64,000 nucleotides of DNA from CAZSDU01 sp964429135 (GTDB taxonomy: Bacteria > Bacteroidota > Bacteroidia > Bacteroidales > FEN-979): positions 62,001 to 126,000 of the forward strand of contig CAYSAU010000007.1 in assembly GCA_964429135.1 (NCBI GenBank), given 5' to 3'. The notes beneath the pieces were generated by a model. That model had not been told where the DNA came from and searched no databases. It saw only the letters and a program-made list of their open reading frames with translations. Below are positions 53,696 through 62,693 of this stretch, piece after piece. The stretch's first letter is position 1. Each line of letters starts with the position of its first letter. The position numbers and the translations under genes were made by a program.

Positions 53696-54568
53696 TTAAT
53701 ATTTGTTTGAATCAATGGTTTCATAATCTCCTTTCTGCTTCACGAAATACTCCCTGATCCTTTTAAATTCCTTGATGACACGAATGGCAAAGGCATTGAT
53801 GAAGGGACCTTCTCGTTTCAGGGATCGATCGATCATCCAGACGACAGATTTTTTAGAGCGTAGGGGTACGACTTTACCGAATTTGGTAAGTTGCCAGGCC
53901 ATATATCCATCCTCACCTCTTTTTATGATCGTATTCCAACCCCCTGTTTTATACGCCAGTTCTTTAACCATTCCGAAGCTGTATCCGCAAACGCTTAATT
54001 CTGGTCTTTTAATTCCTCTCAGGTAGTGGACAAAATATTTTACAAATTCATAAATGGCAAATCCAATCCGGAATTTTTTCAGATTTTCCTTATAAAAGGA
54101 AGCTTGTCCGTAAACTGCTGCCACACCATTTTGCTGGAGTTTTTTTACCATACATTCCACCCAATCCGGAGGATAAATGGTATCTGCATCTACAGTAAGA
54201 TAATATTTTCCTTTGGAAATATCCATGGCTGCCTGTCTTGCGTTTCCTACGCCTTTTTTCGTTTCGAGCACATATTTTATTCCGGTTTTTTTAATGATTT
54301 CGCTGGTTTTATCCTGTGAATTATTATCGGTACAGATAATCTCCAATGGAAAAGTGGTTTTCTGGTCTGCCAGCGAAGAAATGGTTCTTAGGATATATTG
54401 TTCCTCGTTATAAGCAATGATTCCGACAGAAACGAGCGGGTTTTCGCTTACGAGTCCTTCTACTTTTGAACGGATGGATTGGTACACTGATTCCGGAATG
54501 TCCTCAGCAGTTTTAAAATTAAACCAGTGAGCTCTGACCCATTTGGGAACGATGAGGTTGGGAAACAT
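53696..54568 (-). CDS. GT2 family glycosyltransferase
   Basis: 290 residues. An unusual helical N-terminus (WVRAHWFNFKTAEDIPESVY) precedes the GT2 core: VSVGIIAYNEEQYILRTISS, IICTDNNSQDKT, YLTVDADTIYPPDW (DxD), and KRGEDGYMAWQLTKFG (acidic catalytic region). Aromatic helix near 175-195. First transferase after the Wzy gene. Substrate unknown. Confidence 0.88.
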   Translation of the reverse strand: MFPNLIVPKWVRAHWFNFKTAEDIPESVYQSIRSKVEGLVSENPLVSVGIIAYNEEQYILRTISSLADQKTTFPLEIICTDNNSQDKTSEIIKKTGIKYVLETKKGVGNARQAAMDISKGKYYLTVDADTIYPPDWVECMVKKLQQNGVAAVYGQASFYKENLKKFRIGFAIYEFVKYFVHYLRGIKRPELSVCGYSFGMVKELAYKTGGWNTIIKRGEDGYMAWQLTKFGKVVPLRSKKSVVWMIDRSLKREGPFINAFAIRVIKEFKRIREYFVKQKGDYETIDSNKY

Positions 54569-54579
54569 GCTGGGTGGTT

Positions 54580-56058
54580 TTAAGTGGGTTTAACAGTTTG
54601 CGTTTTTGCTAAGAGTTCAAATTTTTTATCCAATTGCGGTCCCATAAAAAGATAAGCCATAGATGCATAAACCATGAGACCAGTAGGAAATTGTCCTAAA
54701 ATCGCGTTACCATAGCTGGCCCAGATAACGCCAAAGAAACCACAGAGCAAGGCTGCCTCCTTAGCGAAAAGCTCTTGGTTTTTTATTTGAAACATAACGA
54801 TATAGGTACTTTTGCCAATGATATAAAAAATAATGAACATGTGGAGAAAAAGGCCGACAATCCCCACGTCCGCCCATATCAGCACAAACCAGCTATCCGT
54901 GGCGATATTGGCCAGAAAAGCATCGGGTGTATAGGCCAGGGCCCTAGCACCGGAATGCCCAACACCACCGCCAAATGGCCTTGTTTTCAGATATTCTTCG
55001 AAAAGCCGCTGGTTTGATATCCTGACCATATAGGAAGCATCGTCTTCGGGAGTAAAGGCGGTTCGCATACGGTAAATCTGGTAATTGCTGTTTCCTATGG
55101 TAGTGAAGGCAAAAAACACATAAACAGGAACCAAAACTGAGGCACCGATAATGATTGACTTAATGTTTTTTCGCAAAATCAGGTAAAGCACCATACCAGC
55201 AAATGGAATGGAAATGGCGCCACGGGTTCCTGAGGCCGACATACCATAGAAGCTTGCAGCCATGACAATCCCCCAGAATACTTTTTTCCTGATATTTTTT
55301 TCATTCATCATGATGATCAGGGCGATAATCCCGATATGACCTTGGGCCGCTCCAAACTGTCCTGCATCAGTATAAAAGGAAAAAGCCCTAAGATTGCCCC
55401 AGATAACATGGGTTACAGCTCCACCTGCATCCAGCCACCTTTGTTCCCAGGGATCTGGGCCGATATAGAGCTGCATAAAGGCTTTAACCGACCCAAGAAT
55501 GGAAAATATTCCCCAAATTGCCAGGAATTTATTCAAATGCCGGGGTTCATTATAAATCATATAGATCAGCGGGATGACCATCATCATGTAAAAAGCAATC
55601 CCCCTCATGGACGAGAACCATGCTGCTTTGCTGATGGCTTCCGGATTGAAGAGTTCTGCAACAATATAGATAAACCAGATCACGGAGAAAATGACCAAAT
55701 CATTATTCAGTATCCTGATGCTAATCTTATCTTCGAAATAATGGAAAAATATAGCAATGTAGATGGTGACCAGGGTGATATCCATAACAGGACCCAGGGT
55801 GGCTGGAATGTAACGGGTAAGCCCCATTAAAATGAAATTCAGAATAAATGCAGTGGTCAGTCCAATTTCAGGTTTGAAGATCAAACGGTTGAGAAACAAG
55901 ATCATCACCGGGAGTACCAGCAATATTGCAGCAACCGTAAAGCCGCCAATGGCAATAACATATCCTATCCCGATAGCGATGATGATGATCGCGCCAAAGA
56001 TATCAGGCCTTCTTAGTTTTTCAGGTCCTGCAGGAAATAAAATCGGGTTATTGCTCAA
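54580..56058 (-). CDS. O-antigen ligase/polymerase (Wzy-like) membrane protein
   Basis: 492 residues, with about a dozen hydrophobic spans (for example IFGAIIIIAIGIGYVIAIGG, FTVAAILLVLPVMILFL). A large loop near 340-400 contains RISNQRLFEEYLKTRPFGGG and GHSGARALAYTPDAF, typical of the O-antigen ligase (Wzy_C) family. Likely polymerises repeat units in the periplasm. It overlaps the wzx stop/start region by 11 nt. Confidence 0.85.
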   Translation of the reverse strand: MSNNPILFPAGPEKLRRPDIFGAIIIIAIGIGYVIAIGGFTVAAILLVLPVMILFLNRLIFKPEIGLTTAFILNFILMGLTRYIPATLGPVMDITLVTIYIAIFFHYFEDKISIRILNNDLVIFSVIWFIYIVAELFNPEAISKAAWFSSMRGIAFYMMMVIPLIYMIYNEPRHLNKFLAIWGIFSILGSVKAFMQLYIGPDPWEQRWLDAGGAVTHVIWGNLRAFSFYTDAGQFGAAQGHIGIIALIIMMNEKNIRKKVFWGIVMAASFYGMSASGTRGAISIPFAGMVLYLILRKNIKSIIIGASVLVPVYVFFAFTTIGNSNYQIYRMRTAFTPEDDASYMVRISNQRLFEEYLKTRPFGGGVGHSGARALAYTPDAFLANIATDSWFVLIWADVGIVGLFLHMFIIFYIIGKSTYIVMFQIKNQELFAKEAALLCGFFGVIWASYGNAILGQFPTGLMVYASMAYLFMGPQLDKKFELLAKTQTVKPT

Positions 56059-57451
56059 TGGTATATTTTTTATCCTTGATGATTTGTTTTAATCTCAGGC
56101 CATAAGCTTTATACAGGTTAAACCCATACCTGAAAATATTTAAAAATGAAATGTCGACTTCGTGTTTTAAGAAACGATAGCCAACGATCAGTCCGATACA
56201 ACTGAAGAAAACGGTGGCGAAAGCCACAAATAGAAGGATGGTAGTAACCTCCCATTCCGGGAAAAAGTAATGCAGCCCAAAAACCGCGATCAAATCTCCG
56301 GTGATATTGGCGCCAACCATCCATAAGATTTTATAGAAATTTTTCTGGGGTTTGTTTAAACTATCTAAGGCAACTCCCGTAAACCGGTCAAGAGGGAGTA
56401 GTAAGGAATAAATGATAAACACCATCAGGATATTGGATAATCCTTCAAGCGAACTTAAATATTGGGAACCACCCAGAATAATAATGAAAAACTTATTCAG
56501 GAAAAAGCTGATGACAGCAATGACAATAAATAGATAAACGATAGAACCAGTGTAAGAGTAATATAATTTCTTAAACTCGTCAATATTGTTTTCAAGGCTT
56601 GCTTTTGACAGTTTTGGAAAGGCTGTGTTGGCAAAGCTGATCAATGGGATTTCGATGACATCCAGAAATTTCAATGGTATGGCGTAAAGAGCAACACCGG
56701 TAGGACCTAAAAACGCACTGAATGAAATGATGAAACTATCGGCTCCCTTTAATAAACTGCTCCCGATTCTGGTCAACATGGAGAACTTACCATAGGTTAG
56801 CAATATCTTTGCCTTTTCTTTTGAAAAATGCCGGATATATTCTCCCCCTGTCCATTTTTTTACCAGGCAGAATACCGAAGTTAAAGTATGTGTAATGACA
56901 TAGATCAGAACCACGAGTGTGGTATCAATTTTAAGGAAGATATAGGCTAAGAGAATAACGATGAGAAAGGAGATCAGGTTAAAAAACCTGAGCCAAAATA
57001 TCTTTCCAAAAGCAAGGTCAGCCTGAAGGATGGACCAGGCATAATTCCATGGCATGGAAACAATGGCATAAATGGGATACCAGTAGCAGAAAACATCGTA
57101 TCCGCTAGAGGCGAGGGTGGTGGGGATGATCAGAATTAACACCCATAAAAGTATAGTGATGACGATTAAAATGAGGATTCCCAAGACCCAGCTTGAACCA
57201 AGATATGATTTTCTTTCTTCGGCGTTTGGGGAGGATAAATACCTGACGATGGCATCCCTGGTCAGTCCCCATCTAAGCATATCAACAAGAGCTGCAGGGG
57301 TGACAAAAAGCACCCATTTCCCAAAATCCTGAATGTCGAGTATTCTGATCAGGATCATAAATGACAGTAACCCCATTACAGCGGAGGTGAAGTTGGCTGC
57401 CAAGGAAAGAAAGTTGAGATCCTTTATTATGCGAAGAAAAAAATTTTTCAA
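56048..57451 (-). CDS. Polysaccharide flippase (Wzx-like, MATE/MVF fold)
   Basis: 467 residues, about 12-14 spans. The N-terminus (NFLSLAANFTSAVMGLLSFM) and the RILDIQDFGKWVLFVTPAAL segment match the polysaccharide synthesis flippase family. It also has GADSFIISFSAFLGPTGVAL and YAIPLKFLDVIEIP. Flips lipid-linked repeat units across the inner membrane. It precedes the Wzy gene and follows the Wzc-like gene, with a 50-nt gap. Confidence 0.9.
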   Translation of the reverse strand: MKNFFLRIIKDLNFLSLAANFTSAVMGLLSFMILIRILDIQDFGKWVLFVTPAALVDMLRWGLTRDAIVRYLSSPNAEERKSYLGSSWVLGILILIVITILLWVLILIIPTTLASSGYDVFCYWYPIYAIVSMPWNYAWSILQADLAFGKIFWLRFFNLISFLIVILLAYIFLKIDTTLVVLIYVITHTLTSVFCLVKKWTGGEYIRHFSKEKAKILLTYGKFSMLTRIGSSLLKGADSFIISFSAFLGPTGVALYAIPLKFLDVIEIPLISFANTAFPKLSKASLENNIDEFKKLYYSYTGSIVYLFIVIAVISFFLNKFFIIILGGSQYLSSLEGLSNILMVFIIYSLLLPLDRFTGVALDSLNKPQKNFYKILWMVGANITGDLIAVFGLHYFFPEWEVTTILLFVAFATVFFSCIGLIVGYRFLKHEVDISFLNIFRYGFNLYKAYGLRLKQIIKDKKYTIEQ

Positions 57452-57501
57452 TGATCAAGGTTCAAAACAATGGTTAACGCAATCTTGACTTTTTCATGAC
57501 A

Positions 57502-60171
57502 TCAGATGACATTCTTCTCCCTGAATTGTAACATCAGTATTCTTTTCAAAGCTCTTCTGAATTTTGATCTTTGTTTAGGAAGTTCACCCAGGGTGGTATC
57601 AAGATAGATGAGTTCAACGCCATTCAGGACAATCTTGGCACTGTTTCTGATGACAGATGAAAACGCGTTAAGGGCTGAAGCGTCTGCGGATGTCCATGAA
57701 CGGTTGGCACGGGTCACTAGGAGTGCAAGATCAAATTTCTGAATCAATTCCATTGGATACGGATTATTGATCAGGGAAGGGATTTCAACGAAGATATAAT
57801 CATAGCTGTTTGAATCCAGGTGTTCAAAACCTTTCATGAGGTCAGAGAAATCATTGGTTTCAAAGAAATTTTCCCGGATTACATATTGGATTTCATCCTC
57901 GTTGGCAGGGATCAGTTCTCCCGAATTGGTATAACCCTGACTTCCTGGTTGTTCCTTGATGTAGTTGAGAAAGAGAACATTTTCTCCGAAAGATCTCATT
58001 TTCCGGGATATTTCTCTGGCAATGGTGGTTTTACCTTCCGTATCACGGGTACTGAACAAAAGTATTAGAACAGGTTTTTTCTCGATGTTCTCCAAATTAT
58101 GAAGTAATGCAAGTTTTATATTCTGAACAATCATTTCTACCAGTCGGGGGAGGATAAATCCTATATCTACTGCATAAATTTGCTGTGCAATCTGTGGATA
58201 GATCCCGGCCAGTTTAAGCTTGATGAATTTTTCGGCTCGCTCCGGGGTTTTGATGGTGGTATCAAAGAACTCCATGGCGATCAGCAAAGCCAGAATCAAT
58301 ACGAAACCAATGAAACCTGCAATCATTACAAGGATCATTCCTCTTCCACGTAAGGGGTGCAGGGGGTAGAACGGAGGATCGACGACTTTTAAGTTGGAGG
58401 TCAATTCATCATCCTGCTGCCTAAGTTTAGCCATATTAAGGTCATGGAGGATGGTCAGGAATTCTTCTTCTGTAACCCCGATCAACCTTTCTATTCGTTT
58501 CATTTCTGCCCCGAGAGGTGCAAAAACTTCAAAGACCTGTTTGTAATACTTTTTTCTTTCCGCTAACACCCTCAAGGCTGCTTTGCTTTCCTCATAGGAA
58601 ATTACATTGCTGAGCCATGAGGCAAGGAGTTCTTTCAGGGGCAAACCTTCCACGCTATTGTTGACCATATACAGGCGGTCAATCTGGTTTTTAATTTCCA
58701 GTTTAAGGTGTTCGACTTTGGCTTTGAGGTTGGCCAACTGGATAATCGTGGCTGAGTCATTTCCAAGGTCAATTTCGATATTGGCAATCTGCATAGTGGC
58801 ATCAGAAAGTTCTGTCCTGAGTCTTAGGATGGCGCTGGTATTCAATGAAAGCTTAGCATGGGCTTCAAGCTTTCGCTCAATGATTTTTATGGCAGCATCG
58901 GATGAGGCATAAGCAATTTGTTTGTTTTGATAGGTAACATCGAGATCCTCTTTGGTGGAAGCGATCACCTTTGTCTGTTCATAGTAATTGATGATGTTAT
59001 TTCTTTCGTTAAAAAGAAGTAAGTCGTTTTCTGCTTTTTGCAGGCGGCGCATAGCGTCTTCCAGTTGTCTTTTAAAATACTGGATCACGGCATCGGTTTG
59101 ATTCTGCTTGAGGAGTTTATAGTTTCTGATAAAAACTTTAGTTAAAAAGATCAGGGTTTGCTGACATATCCCGGGGTCGGGACAGGTATAGGACAGTTTT
59201 ATTAAATCGCTGTTTTGGATACGGGAAATATTAATTCCTGAAAGGGCACGAATACTGTAAAATTTATCACTCTCCGAATTCCATAGCTGGTAAATGAAAT
59301 TATAATCATTTTGATGACCATAAGCCAGTAAACGTTTTACAATTCTGTCAAAAGAGGTGGTATCAGAACTGATCCTAGAAATTTTCACATTGGTCATGGT
59401 ATCCATTGAGGTATAATAATCCATCATGGAGGAGGAATCTCGTGGGCCTGCAGGAGAAGGTTCAGGTTCATAATTTTCCTCTTGTGGGGGGGGGGAAGCC
59501 TGGGGCACTGATGTTTCTCCGATCAGTAATTTCTGTCCCACCTCGAGGGAATTATTGCTTAACTGATTAGTTGTCATCAATTCATTTACGCTTATCCCTG
59601 CTGACTTTGAAATGGAATACATGGTTTCCCCGCGTTTTACGACATGGAATTTCTTTTTGGGTTTGGATTGTTTGATGTCGTTGCGGATGGATTCAAGGTT
59701 TTTGTTATATTCCTCTTCTTCGGTAACCGGATCAACTAATTCAGAAGTCCTTTTTGCCGGTGGGCGATAGTATCTTTTATCATTTCTTTTTTCACGTTTA
59801 ACTAAGTCTAATACATCGGGAGGGACTTTTGACAGGAGTTCTTCATAGTTTTCTTTTGAGATGTATCTGGGGTCATAATGATCGAGTAATAGATGTTGGG
59901 CCAGCAGGCTTACTGAAACTTCTTCAAGGGTTTGGCGGGCGCGAACCAGATTCATCAAATTGTCATAGACTATCATTTTAGCCATAAGGTCTCCGCTGGT
60001 TTGCTGAACAGAATAACCTGAAGCAATACCCGTGTAAATCGTGGTTTCTGAATAATAATTTGCCTGTCCACGTCGGGTAATAAAATAGACAACGGCAGCA
60101 ATGAGAAGGGGTACCAGTATCAGCAATAAAAGATGTCGTTGAATGAGCCTGATAAAATAGATTATCTTCAT
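57502..60171 (-). CDS. Wzc-like polysaccharide copolymerase with LysM insert and degenerate ATPase domain
   Basis: 889 residues. First span at 13-31, then a Wzz-type start. A charged segment (125-170) leads to a LysM motif at 175-218 (FHVVKRGETMYSISKSAG; NQLSNNSLEVGQKLLIGE), which suggests peptidoglycan contact. Then a Pro-rich linker, long coiled coils (360-590), a PHPLRG-type segment (604-609) and second span (611-633). The cytoplasmic domain has a Walker A-like loop STRDTEGKTT (708-717) but Asn in the A' motif (LFLNY) and Glu in Walker B (YIFVEIPS), and no C-terminal Tyr cluster. It is a length regulator that is probably not an active tyrosine kinase. TAATG coupling with the TolC-like gene. 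Confidence 0.88.
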   Translation of the reverse strand: MKIIYFIRLIQRHLLLLILVPLLIAAVVYFITRRGQANYYSETTIYTGIASGYSVQQTSGDLMAKMIVYDNLMNLVRARQTLEEVSVSLLAQHLLLDHYDPRYISKENYEELLSKVPPDVLDLVKREKRNDKRYYRPPAKRTSELVDPVTEEEEYNKNLESIRNDIKQSKPKKKFHVVKRGETMYSISKSAGISVNELMTTNQLSNNSLEVGQKLLIGETSVPQASPPPQEENYEPEPSPAGPRDSSSMMDYYTSMDTMTNVKISRISSDTTSFDRIVKRLLAYGHQNDYNFIYQLWNSESDKFYSIRALSGINISRIQNSDLIKLSYTCPDPGICQQTLIFLTKVFIRNYKLLKQNQTDAVIQYFKRQLEDAMRRLQKAENDLLLFNERNNIINYYEQTKVIASTKEDLDVTYQNKQIAYASSDAAIKIIERKLEAHAKLSLNTSAILRLRTELSDATMQIANIEIDLGNDSATIIQLANLKAKVEHLKLEIKNQIDRLYMVNNSVEGLPLKELLASWLSNVISYEESKAALRVLAERKKYYKQVFEVFAPLGAEMKRIERLIGVTEEEFLTILHDLNMAKLRQQDDELTSNLKVVDPPFYPLHPLRGRGMILVMIAGFIGFVLILALLIAMEFFDTTIKTPERAEKFIKLKLAGIYPQIAQQIYAVDIGFILPRLVEMIVQNIKLALLHNLENIEKKPVLILLFSTRDTEGKTTIAREISRKMRSFGENVLFLNYIKEQPGSQGYTNSGELIPANEDEIQYVIRENFFETNDFSDLMKGFEHLDSNSYDYIFVEIPSLINNPYPMELIQKFDLALLVTRANRSWTSADASALNAFSSVIRNSAKIVLNGVELIYLDTTLGELPKQRSKFRRALKRILMLQFREKNVI
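59486..59495. repeat. 10-nt poly-G (coding-strand poly-C) tract in the Wzc-like gene
   Basis: Ten consecutive G on the plus strand, encoding a Ser-Pro-Pro-Pro stretch (residues 226-229) just after LysM. Gain or loss of one base would shift the frame and remove the second half of the protein. It is the only G/C run of this length seen in the window. Confidence 0.85.
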
Positions 60172-60944
60172 TATTCAATTTTGTTAATTACGTTGAATTT
60201 GATTCCGGCTATTTCCTGAAGTATCATATAGGCATTATAAAACGCATTTCTTGCTTCCTCGAAGTCGGTAATTGCCTTTCTGTTCATTTCATTGATGTTT
60301 GCAAGTTCATAAAGGGTGGTTTGACCATTGAGAAACTCTTTATCTCCCATCTCTTTTTGTAAGGCATTAGTGGTCACGTTGTCGTTTGCAATTTTTAATT
60401 TTTTCTGTGTTACCAGGAGTTGGTTATACTGAACAATGATCAGCTTACGTAATTCGAGGATCTCATTTTCTTTTACGGCCATGGCTTTTTCCACATCTTT
60501 GATAGCGGTTTTTACCCTGTTTCTGCGATCCCATAAATCATCCAGCGGAAGCCTGAAACTCATACTGAGCTGATACCGGTTATTATTCTGAAGACTCAGG
60601 ATGGTGTTGGCGTCTCCCAGGTTAGTTTTATTGTTTGTCAAGGCATCCCAGATATCAGTTGAAACCATACCATCTGCATAAAGGTTTTGCATCCAGTCAC
60701 GGCGGGCTGTTTTAACCCTGTATTTGGCCATGGCAACATCAGCATCCTTGACTTTCAGGAAAGGAGAATGGACCAGGGCGGAGTCGATCAGATCCTCCAG
60801 GGGAGGAATGCGCTGCATAATATCATCAATTAAAGGATTAAAGACGACTATAGAAGTATCTTTATCCTGCCAGGATTGTCCGGAAGAAATTACAGAACAG
60901 TACAAAATGGAAAATAAAATAAGGACTGTAATTCTTGTTTTCAT
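60171..60944 (-). CDS. Short TolC-like outer-membrane efflux family protein
   Basis: 257 residues from ATG 60944 (MKTRITVLILFSILYCSVIS, signal peptide); ATG 60953 overlaps the upstream stop. Two helical hairpins typical of TolC/OEP can be seen: PPLEDLIDSALVHSPFLKVKDADVAMAK, and LRKLIIVQYNQLLVTQKKLKIAND with LNGQTTLYELANINEMNRKAITDFEEA. This is about half the length of a full OEP protein (which has two repeats). Its place between the sugar transferase and the Wzc-like gene suggests a trans-envelope role in polymer export. Confidence 0.82.
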   Translation of the reverse strand: MKTRITVLILFSILYCSVISSGQSWQDKDTSIVVFNPLIDDIMQRIPPLEDLIDSALVHSPFLKVKDADVAMAKYRVKTARRDWMQNLYADGMVSTDIWDALTNNKTNLGDANTILSLQNNNRYQLSMSFRLPLDDLWDRRNRVKTAIKDVEKAMAVKENEILELRKLIIVQYNQLLVTQKKLKIANDNVTTNALQKEMGDKEFLNGQTTLYELANINEMNRKAITDFEEARNAFYNAYMILQEIAGIKFNVINKIE

Positions 60945-60945
60945 A

Positions 60946-62178
60946 TCAAACATTTTCTTTTTGAATCAATGCGGTGAATGTTCTGAAGATAATTTTTATA
61001 TCTCCCCAGAAAGAATTATGTTCTGCATAATAATTATCCAGAGCAAATCTTTCCTCTTCCGACATAATGCCGCTTCTGCCTCTTTTTTCTACCTGCCACA
61101 GTCCTGTCAGTCCTGCGGGAGCACGAAACCTGCGGCTCCACTTTTTCTTTGTCAGGGCTTCTGCTTCATTCAGGGGAAGGGGCCGATTGCCAACGATCGA
61201 CATATCTCCTTTAAAAATATTGAACAATTGAGGAAGTTCATCTATGCTGGTCATACGGATAATTTTTCCGACTTTGGTAATGCGGGGATCATTCTTGATT
61301 TTGAGGAATGCTTTGCGTGCATTTTTTCTTTTATTTGCCAGCCGTTCACAGATTTCTTCTCCGTCATAATAAACCAGTGGAGAACATGTTTTTCCTTCAG
61401 GTAATTTTGAACATTCAACACATTTTTCTTCAACGGATTCGTTAATGTACTGATTCAGGTGCTCCACTTCTTTAAGCCTTTTATCGGCATCAGGGTACAT
61501 TGATCTGAATTTGTAAAAATTAAAGATCTTGTAATTAGCGCCTACTCTTTTTGAAAAGTAATACACCTTACCTTTTGACTCAAGTCTGATCGCCAGAACC
61601 GTAATCAACATCAAGGGCGAAAGGATAAGTAATGCCAGTGTGGCAAGAGTCAGGTCAAACAACCTTTTGGGGAAAGGGGTTTGATAAGGACTTATGTCTT
61701 TATCGTGAATATTTAAATTAACGGGTACATAATCGTTTTTTAATTTTATCAAAGAATGAATGCGGTTGAAAATATTTTCAGCATCAAGGTTCTTATGATA
61801 AAAATCATCTACCCCGAAAAGCAAGGCTTCCTGTTTCAAATTATAATCACGGATTAGAGAAAGTACGATAAAGGGGGTTTTTTGATAGGCCTTATTGAGT
61901 TTTAATTTATGATAAAGCGCTAATCCATTGATACCGGGGAGCAGGTATTCACAAAGAATGGCATCTATTTGCTGATTCTCTTTGATAAGTGTAACAGGTT
62001 TGGGATCTTTGTCCAAATCAAAAATCCTGAATGTATTGCTTGTCAGCCAATTCATTGCTGCCAATCCATTTTCTTTGACCGTGACGTCGAAAAAACCACT
62101 GTCTAGGAATAAACCAATGCTTGATGGATCATTCCCTATATAGAGGATTTTAAGTTTCGTGATCTCTGTGTCATCCAT
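60946..62178 (-). CDS. Polyprenyl-phosphate sugar transferase with N-terminal degenerate receiver domain
   Basis: 410 residues. Residues 8-145 are a receiver-like fold: ILYIGNDPSS has lost most of the acidic pocket, and the phospho-Asp position is Glu77 (ILCEYLLPG); S107 and K129 are kept. A membrane hairpin follows (176-198), then the bacterial sugar-transferase catalytic domain with FYKFRSMYPDADKRL, PRITKVGKIIRMTSIDELPQ, IVGNRPLP and GLTGLWQV. An insert has four Cys (253, 256, 265, 277), a possible metal site. It starts polymer synthesis by moving a sugar-1-phosphate to undecaprenyl phosphate. Confidence 0.93.
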   Translation of the reverse strand: MDDTEITKLKILYIGNDPSSIGLFLDSGFFDVTVKENGLAAMNWLTSNTFRIFDLDKDPKPVTLIKENQQIDAILCEYLLPGINGLALYHKLKLNKAYQKTPFIVLSLIRDYNLKQEALLFGVDDFYHKNLDAENIFNRIHSLIKLKNDYVPVNLNIHDKDISPYQTPFPKRLFDLTLATLALLILSPLMLITVLAIRLESKGKVYYFSKRVGANYKIFNFYKFRSMYPDADKRLKEVEHLNQYINESVEEKCVECSKLPEGKTCSPLVYYDGEEICERLANKRKNARKAFLKIKNDPRITKVGKIIRMTSIDELPQLFNIFKGDMSIVGNRPLPLNEAEALTKKKWSRRFRAPAGLTGLWQVEKRGRSGIMSEEERFALDNYYAEHNSFWGDIKIIFRTFTALIQKENV

Positions 62179-62187
62179 ATATCCTAA

Positions 62188-62583
62188 TTACCTCTTCTTT
62201 TGAGAATACTGTTCTTTTGATTCCAGCCTGCGTTTTATTCTAGCTATCAGTTCTTTAGGATTAAATGGTTTAAGCACGTAATCATCCGCACCCATCTCGA
62301 AGCACTTGATTTTATCCGCACTTTCTTCTTTACCGGAAAGCATGATCAGGGGAATCTCTTCGAAAAAACCACTTTCACGTATCTTTCTGATAAATTCAAA
62401 TCCGTTCAACACAGGCATTTCCACGTCACAGATGATAACATCCGGAAGATTTCCAGATTGAAGGTAATATAGCGCATCCATACCATTGTTCATGGTGATT
62501 ACCTCGAAGTCTTTATTGAACGTATTTTCGATGATAAATCGGATACTCTTTTCATCATCAAGAGCGAGTATCTTTTTCTTCAT
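62188..62583 (-). CDS. Single-domain response regulator (receiver only)
   Basis: 131 residues. ILALDDEKS (acidic pair D9/D10), phospho-acceptor Asp53 in VIICDVEMP, IMLSGKE, and Lys in YVLKPFNPKEL: all receiver residues are present. No output domain. First gene of the EPS operon, 9 nt before the sugar transferase, so it may be the target of the kinases at the other end of the locus. Confidence 0.93.
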   Translation of the reverse strand: MKKKILALDDEKSIRFIIENTFNKDFEVITMNNGMDALYYLQSGNLPDVIICDVEMPVLNGFEFIRKIRESGFFEEIPLIMLSGKEESADKIKCFEMGADDYVLKPFNPKELIARIKRRLESKEQYSQKKR

Positions 62584-62601
62584 GCATCACAATTTTGTAA
62601 G

Positions 62602-62609
62602 CAAATATA
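62602..62609 (-). promoter_or_regulatory. -7 promoter box for the EPS operon
   Basis: TATATTTG on the minus strand, 19-26 nt before the response-regulator ATG, matching TAnnTTTG. It is the likely start of the long minus-strand run. Confidence 0.62.
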
Positions 62610-62693
62610 TTCTAATTTGGATGAAATGATAAAAATAGATATTAACAAAAATAAAAAAGTTATTGACTGGACTCCCTTCATTTATTGGATTTT

